DNA of 8,936 nt from contig QNAO01000025.1 in assembly GCA_003641785.1 (NCBI GenBank), positions 1 to 8,936 of the forward strand, in the 5' to 3' direction. The notes beneath the pieces were generated by a model. That model was not told the origin of the DNA. It was given only the letters and a program-made list of their open reading frames with translations, and made no database searches. Below are positions 6,891 through 8,936 of the stretch, in pieces. Source of the stretch: Thermotogae bacterium. GTDB lineage: Bacteria > Thermotogota > Thermotogae > Thermotogales > DSM-5069. The number at the start of each line of letters is the position of its first letter. Within the stretch, counting starts at the first letter, position 1. A program made the position numbers and the translations under genes.

Positions 6891-6966
6891 TCAGATTTAT
6901 CCTACCATTAAACGCGTTCTCAGAAGACTTCCCTACATTAATGCCAAGGGTCCTCATTCATACTTC

Positions 6967-6977
6967 TGATATATAAT
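6967..6977 (+). promoter_or_regulatory. Candidate -10 promoter element of rsmG
   Basis: TGATATATAAT contains a perfect TATAAT at 6972-6977 and, alternatively, an extended TGn-TATATA at 6967-6975. A start of transcription near 6984 would give a leader of about 30 bases before the TTG at 7014. No good -35 hexamer is seen at 16-18 bases upstream. Confidence 0.5.
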
Positions 6978-7013
6978 AACTTAGAACTTTCTTTGTTGAT
7001 GGGAGTTTCGATC

Positions 7014-7679
7014 TTGAAAGAGATTCTCAGTGAGTACGGAATAAATATTTCCAACGAAGCTGCAGAAAAACTGAGTTTTTACATTGAAAAACTGCTGAAA
7101 GCCCCATTCAATCTGACTTCAATCAGCGATTTCCGCACAGCCGTTCACAAGCACGTAGCCGATGTGTTGTTGCCTGTGAGGAACATTGAGGGGAAACTGC
7201 TGGACATCGGCACGGGAAGCGGGGTTGTCGGTGTTGTGCTTTGTGCCATTTTTCCCATTGAAGCCGTGTTGCTCGATTCTTCGTCGAAGAAAATAGCTTG
7301 GCTACGAAGGATCACAGAATCAATTGAATTGCCCGTTGTTCCTATCAAAAGGCGCGCAGAGCACTACACAAAAGTCAACAGGGAATGTTTTGATTTTGTG
7401 AGTGCCAGGGCTGTCGCTCCACTCAACATTCTTTGCGAAATATCTTCGGCGTCCTGCAAGGTAGGAGGAACTCTTCTCTTCTACAAAGGTTCCAAATGGA
7501 AGGAAGAACTAAAAGAAGCAGAGAACGCTTTGAAAACTCTTCATCTGGAAATTTTGGACGTTGTTGAGTATCACTTGATAACTAACGAAAAAAGAGCGTT
7601 ACTGAAGCTCAGAAAGACAGCTCCCACACCTGACTGCTATCCAAGGCGATGTGGAATTCCGAGAAAGAGACCCCTTTAG
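7014..7679 (+). CDS. rsmG: 16S rRNA (guanine527-N7)-methyltransferase RsmG
   Basis: SAM-dependent enzyme (GidB) that methylates N7 of G527 in 16S rRNA. The 221-residue protein has FNLTSI (32-37) and the AVHKHVADVLLP segment (43-54) that precede the catalytic fold in RsmG, the SAM-binding motif LLDIGTGSGVVGV (62-74), SARAV with the following PLNIL, FYKGSKW, and the usual basic C-terminus (YPRRCGIPRKRPL). I start it at TTG 7014, which has GGAG at 8 bases. An ATG at 6999, five codons upstream, would add MGVSI but lacks a visible ribosome site, so the start is uncertain. It opens the plus-strand string and is followed after 14 bases by the lipoyl transferase gene. Confidence 0.95.
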   Translation: MKEILSEYGINISNEAAEKLSFYIEKLLKAPFNLTSISDFRTAVHKHVADVLLPVRNIEGKLLDIGTGSGVVGVVLCAIFPIEAVLLDSSSKKIAWLRRITESIELPVVPIKRRAEHYTKVNRECFDFVSARAVAPLNILCEISSASCKVGGTLLFYKGSKWKEELKEAENALKTLHLEILDVVEYHLITNEKRALLKLRKTAPTPDCYPRRCGIPRKRPL

Positions 7680-7693
7680 TGAGGAGGACATGA

Positions 7694-8464
7694 ATGAAAG
7701 TATTTAGAACATGGGGATTACTGGGAGATCTGAACATGGCTGTTGATGTAGAAATGGGGAATCACTTGCAGGAACCGGCATTGCGCCTTTACAACTGGGC
7801 AAAACCAACTCTTTCTTTGGGAAAGCATCAAAAACGTGTGCGTCTTAATGAATCCTACATGAGTGAGATGGGAATCGACTGTGTTGTGAGGCCAACTGGC
7901 GGGAGAGCTGTTCTTCACTGGGATGAACTGACTTACTCGTTGGTAATACCAAAGTCGCACATTCTTTCAAAGGAAAGCGTTCTTGGCTTATATCTCATAG
8001 TGTCGAAGTGTATAGAAGGAGCTTTAAGAAAACTTGGATTCGATGTCTCTGTTGAAAGACCGAACAGGAAGCAATTTCAAAGGACACACGCCTGTTTTGA
8101 CTCTGCCTCAGCGTATGAGATAAAGATCAATGGAAGAAAAGTGGTCGGAAGCGCTCAGGTAAGAACGGAACGATTCATACTACAACACGGTTCGATCGTC
8201 TTAAAACAACATTTTGAAGAGTACGAAAAATGCTTGTTCCTAGACACCGATCAGTTTCTGCGAATGAACGCTGGGGCGCTCTTGGACTTCGGCGAGGTAA
8301 CACTCGAGGACCTTTGCACGGCTCTGATAAAGGAATTCGAAGTGATCTTAGGAAAACATGAAGAAATGGCTCTCCCATTTCCGCTGTTGAGAAAGGCGGT
8401 TTTGAGGAGGAGGGAATTTGTCTGGAAAACTAATTCTTGTGGGAACGCCAATTGGGAACATTGA
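7694..8464 (+). CDS. Lipoyl/octanoyl transferase, LipM-LplA family
   Basis: Cytoplasmic enzyme that attaches lipoyl or octanoyl groups to lysines of lipoyl-domain proteins. The 256-residue protein has RPTGGRAVLHWDELTYS (66-82), the acyl-binding motif of the family, then THACFDSASAYEIKINGRKV (131-150) and GSAQVR (152-157), with QHGSI after. Cys134 lies where B. subtilis LipM has its catalytic cysteine, and Lys149 is the conserved lysine. LplA's separate C-terminal domain is absent, so a LipM-like octanoyltransferase is slightly favoured over a lipoate-protein ligase. The glycine-cleavage H protein is a likely substrate but is not in the window. ATG at 7694 has GGAGG at 6 bases; an ATG at 7690 in another frame stops after five codons. 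Its last 16 residues overlap rsmI. Confidence 0.85.
   Translation: MKVFRTWGLLGDLNMAVDVEMGNHLQEPALRLYNWAKPTLSLGKHQKRVRLNESYMSEMGIDCVVRPTGGRAVLHWDELTYSLVIPKSHILSKESVLGLYLIVSKCIEGALRKLGFDVSVERPNRKQFQRTHACFDSASAYEIKINGRKVVGSAQVRTERFILQHGSIVLKQHFEEYEKCLFLDTDQFLRMNAGALLDFGEVTLEDLCTALIKEFEVILGKHEEMALPFPLLRKAVLRRREFVWKTNSCGNANWEH
8406..8410 (+). promoter_or_regulatory. Ribosome binding site of rsmI inside the lipoyl transferase gene
   Basis: GGAGG within GAGGAGGAGGG, 7 bases before the TTG at 8418. The same bases code for the Arg-Arg-Arg-Glu part of the upstream protein. Confidence 0.7.
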
Positions 8465-8936
8465 AGATATAACAATCCGGGCTTTGAAGTGTCTTCGTTC
8501 ATGCGATGCGATTGTCGCAGAAGATACAAGGCGGACTTATTACTTGTTGAAGCACTATCACATCAGCAAGAAGCTGTTGTCTTATGGCGTTCACAATGCG
8601 GAGCGATCTGCTTGGAAAATATTAAACATGTTGAAAACTGGAGCAAATCTCTGTTTAGTGACTGATTCGGGAATGCCGTGTATCTCTGATCCAGGGCGGT
8701 TGTTGGTTGATGCTTGCTGGAACAACGGCATTGAAATCGATGTTGTGCCCGGACCGAGCGCTTTAACAGCGGCGATATCGGCGAGTGGTTTACCTTCGAA
8801 AAAAGTCATTTTCCTTGGTTTTCTGCCTCGAGGGAAAAAGCTCAGAAGGGTGATTAGAACCCTTTTGAAAGAGGAAGCCCTTGTCGTCTTCTTTGAATCT
8901 GCTCAGCGCATACTTCAAACTTTAAGGGAAATATTG
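8418..8936 (+). CDS. rsmI: 16S rRNA (cytidine1402-2'-O)-methyltransferase RsmI, N-terminal part
   Basis: SAM-dependent methyltransferase that 2'-O-methylates C1402 of 16S rRNA. The gene runs off the window edge after 173 codons, well short of the usual 270-290. The N-terminus MSGKLILVGTPIGNIEDIT is typical, followed by AEDTRRTYYLL, the SAM-site segment TDSGMPCISDPG (usually DAGTPGISDPG), VPGPSALTAAISASGLP and FLGFLPRGKK. One deviation is FFESAQRI, where relatives have ESPHR or ESTHR. The start is TTG at 8418, supported by GGAGG at 7 bases and by the exact family N-terminus; it overlaps the lipoyl transferase gene by 47 bases in another frame. Confidence 0.95.
   Translation, partial: MSGKLILVGTPIGNIEDITIRALKCLRSCDAIVAEDTRRTYYLLKHYHISKKLLSYGVHNAERSAWKILNMLKTGANLCLVTDSGMPCISDPGRLLVDACWNNGIEIDVVPGPSALTAAISASGLPSKKVIFLGFLPRGKKLRRVIRTLLKEEALVVFFESAQRILQTLREIL

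Larger units (their letters stand above)
6878..7013. other. Divergent intergenic region between pxpA and rsmG
   Basis: This 136-base stretch separates the two gene strings and should hold both promoters. It contains the pxpA ribosome site and, on the plus strand, a TATAAT box for rsmG. On the minus strand I see no convincing -35/-10 pair for pxpA: TTGGCA occurs at 6944-6949 but nothing like TATAAT follows at 16-18 bases, while TTTAAT and GATAAA lie nearer the gene without a good -35. There is no terminator-like hairpin with a T run and no riboswitch-like structure that I can recognise. Confidence 0.6.

Noticed and set aside
6897..6908. A minus-strand ATG-GTA-GGA-TAA just before pxpA, as a possible leader peptide or start
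   Set aside because: It encodes only three residues, is out of the pxpA frame and has no ribosome site of its own.
6936..6943. CATTAATG palindrome between CCCT and AGGG in the divergent region, as an operator or hairpin
   Set aside because: The outer arms and the inner palindrome do not share a centre, and 8 bases of AT-rich symmetry are expected by chance.
6964..6986. Imperfect inverted arms TTCTGA and TTAGAA flanking the rsmG -10 box, as a repressor site
   Set aside because: Only 5 of 6 positions pair and there is no second copy in the window; too weak to call.
1..8936. Mobile element, CRISPR array, toxin-antitoxin or defence island
   Set aside because: I saw no transposase, integrase, repeat-spacer pattern, terminal repeats or defence domain; essentially all sequence is explained by housekeeping and regulatory genes.

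Overview
This window looks like ordinary, densely packed core genome from a thermophilic bacterium, most likely a member of the Thermotogota (Thermotoga/Pseudothermotoga-like). I infer this from strong GGAGG-type ribosome binding sites, several TTG start codons, many short gene overlaps, and proteins that resemble what I remember of Thermotoga maritima: the split two-subunit TrkA pair, RNase HII and a 439-residue type I glutamine synthetase. The genus is not settled by sequence alone. I see no mobile element, CRISPR array, tRNA, rRNA or phage gene.

Minus strand, bases 6877 down to 1, is one long gene string. It begins with pxpA-pxpB-pxpC, an ATP-dependent 5-oxoprolinase. It continues with rnhB (RNase HII), glnA (glutamine synthetase), a GNAT acetyltransferase, and a response regulator fused to a TPR-like tail. 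It ends with two TrkA-type potassium-channel gating subunits and the first 37 codons of a probable TrkH potassium-transporter membrane subunit, cut by the window edge. Genes overlap or are separated by 1 to 25 bases, except for a 58-base gap before glnA that holds a candidate promoter.

Plus strand, bases 7014 to the end, carries rsmG, a LipM/LplA-type lipoyl or octanoyl transferase, and the 5' part of rsmI. rsmI starts on TTG and overlaps the preceding gene by 47 bases. The two strings diverge from a 136-base region (6878-7013).

Working together: PxpABC turns 5-oxoproline into glutamate and GlnA turns glutamate into glutamine. Glutamine cyclises to 5-oxoproline spontaneously, and faster when hot, so the pairing makes sense as salvage in a thermophile. 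The downstream Trk genes import potassium, for which glutamate is a common counter-ion; that link is inference. The plus-strand genes modify 16S rRNA (RsmG, RsmI) and lipoylate or octanoylate proteins.

The most notable observation is pxpA. Its conserved N-terminus is intact but has no ATG, GTG or TTG start. A good ribosome binding site sits 8 bases before an ATA codon, exactly where the family's proteins begin. Calling the first available ATG (6742) would lose 45 conserved residues. I did not find a convincing wholly undescribed system.
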